A stretch of DNA of 32,660 nucleotides from contig NZ_WPCE01000009.1 of assembly GCF_009742825.1 (NCBI RefSeq), positions 1-32,660 of the forward strand, in the 5' to 3' direction. Position 1 is the stretch's first letter; each line of letters starts with the position of its first letter. The position numbers and the translations under genes were made by a program. The notes beneath the pieces were generated by a model. That model was given only the letters and a program-made list of their open reading frames with translations, did not search any database and was not told where the DNA came from. The DNA comes from Halorubrum sp. CBA1125. Its GTDB lineage: Archaea; Halobacteriota; Halobacteria; Halobacteriales; Haloferacaceae. This document shows positions 32,183 through 32,660 of this stretch, piece after piece.

Positions 32183-32583
32183 TCAGTAACGGCCGCCGTC
32201 AGGCGTGAGTCGGGCGCGCCGGCGTTCGAACTCCTCGTCGTCGATTTCGCCGCGAGCGTACCGTTCCTGGAGGACAGCGAGTGCGCTATCCTCGGTGGGG
32301 CCGTCCGATGGCGACCGCGTTGTCAGCCAGTAGACGATGTAGACGGGAAGGGCGATCAGAAGTGCCATCCACAGCAAACCGATCAACATCATCCCCCAGC
32401 TCCATATTCCCCACCCGGCCATGTGACCATCATTCCACATCCCGTCATGCCAGTCCCACATCACTGTATCTGGAACAGCAGCGTGCGTCAGAGTCATTCC
32501 AATGATGACGGCTAGCGTCAGTGCTCCGATGACGATGAGTCCCAGAGAACGAATCCCGCGTGCTTGGAATTGGATTTTGGCAT
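32183..32583 (-). CDS. Membrane protein with C-terminal SHOCT domain (copy 3), probable frameshift near start
   Basis: From an ATG at 32497 the frame gives 104 residues: a His/Met/Trp-rich stretch MWDWHDGMWNDGHMAGWG, a membrane helix, and a SHOCT tail LQERYARGEIDDEEFERRRA. In the same frame upstream, the sequence encodes RGIRSLGLIVIGALTLAVII, a clear signal or membrane segment, but without an in-frame start. An ATG at 32583 with AGGAG about eight bases before it begins a frame one base out, just before this segment. A single missing base near 32576-32583 would join them. Without it, translation can only start at 32497 and the signal is lost. The His/Met stretch could bind copper. Confidence 0.72.
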
Positions 32584-32613
32584 TATTGTACTCCTGAAGA
32601 GAGTTCGGCGTGG

Positions 32614-32660
32614 TTAGCCGAGGATGTATTCGAGGGCGGGGTAGCGGCTCAACGAGCTGT
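32614..32660 (-). CDS. C-terminal end of a further leftward gene
   Basis: On the minus strand the last 14 codons of a frame read SSLSRYPALEYILG and stop at 32614. It runs off the right edge and lies 30 bases before the SHOCT gene start, with the SHOCT Shine-Dalgarno sequence in between, which suggests an operon. The fragment is too short to identify. Confidence 0.35.
   Translation of the reverse strand, partial: SSLSRYPALEYILG

Noticed and set aside
1-32660. CRISPR arrays, tRNA or rRNA genes, insertion sequences
   Set aside because: No regularly spaced repeats, no tRNA T-loop/cloverleaf pattern and no transposase-like frame were noticed on reading both strands; a dedicated scan was not possible.

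Overview
The window reads as haloarchaeal (class Halobacteria) DNA. The proteins are acidic and GC-rich, many genes look leaderless with a TATA-like box about 25-35 bases before the start, and several gene types are typical of haloarchaea: a bacterio-opsin-activator-like HTH protein at the left edge, a Tat-exported halocyanin, DUF6735-like and DUF7123-like proteins, DUF63, a geranylgeranyl reductase, and Lrp regulators with a C-terminal TRASH zinc-ribbon. No rRNA, tRNA, CRISPR array or insertion sequence was seen.

The dominant theme is soft-metal (mainly copper) handling. From left to right: (1) 1-1558, regulator fragment and haloarchaeal proteins of unknown role, one of them frameshifted. 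(2) 1892-5439, a leftward operon of a free HMA metallochaperone, a P1B-type ATPase with an unusual CPG motif and an FmdE-like protein, facing a divergent ArsR-like regulator with a CxxC tail. (3) 5469-6935, an amidohydrolase, divergent from (4) 7264-8652, an integral membrane permease carrying two YHS metal-binding domains. (5) 8778-12900, a rightward run rich in Met and His: a membrane-anchored winged-helix regulator with a Met-rich loop, a polytopic CPxC protein, an exported Met/His-rich protein, two SHOCT membrane proteins, a DUF302 protein, and a halocyanin whose SHOCT tail is cut off by a frameshift. (6) 13100-15310, a leftward ABC exporter-type transporter with overlapping genes. (7) 15551-17018, a leftward set of a small YHS protein, an Lrp-TRASH regulator and a YHS-MaoC fusion. 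(8) 17368-19175, a leftward operon of a DUF411 lipoprotein, a Cys-rich membrane-anchored protein and a methyltransferase. (9) 19632-20630, a tandem universal stress protein. (10) 20895-21722, a DoxX-like protein and a small membrane partner. (11) 22047-27782, a leftward run of an Lrp-TRASH regulator, CopA copper ATPase, DUF7123-like, DUF63 and geranylgeranyl reductase. (12) 27911-30968, a CopZ-like chaperone followed by a frameshifted AcnA-type aconitase. (13) 31037-32660, a CBS-pair protein, a UspA protein, a further SHOCT protein and the end of another gene.

A plausible working model is that metal is sensed by TRASH, ArsR-like and membrane-anchored regulators, bound by HMA, YHS and Met-rich proteins, and exported by two P1B ATPases and perhaps the permease and ABC system. 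Aconitase, an Fe-S enzyme class known to be vulnerable to copper, sits beside the chaperone. Four genes show single-base frame breaks (near 640, 12861-12866, 30410-30420 and 32576-32583), which suggests either assembly indels or real decay. Functions were assigned from recognisable motifs only; no database search was run.
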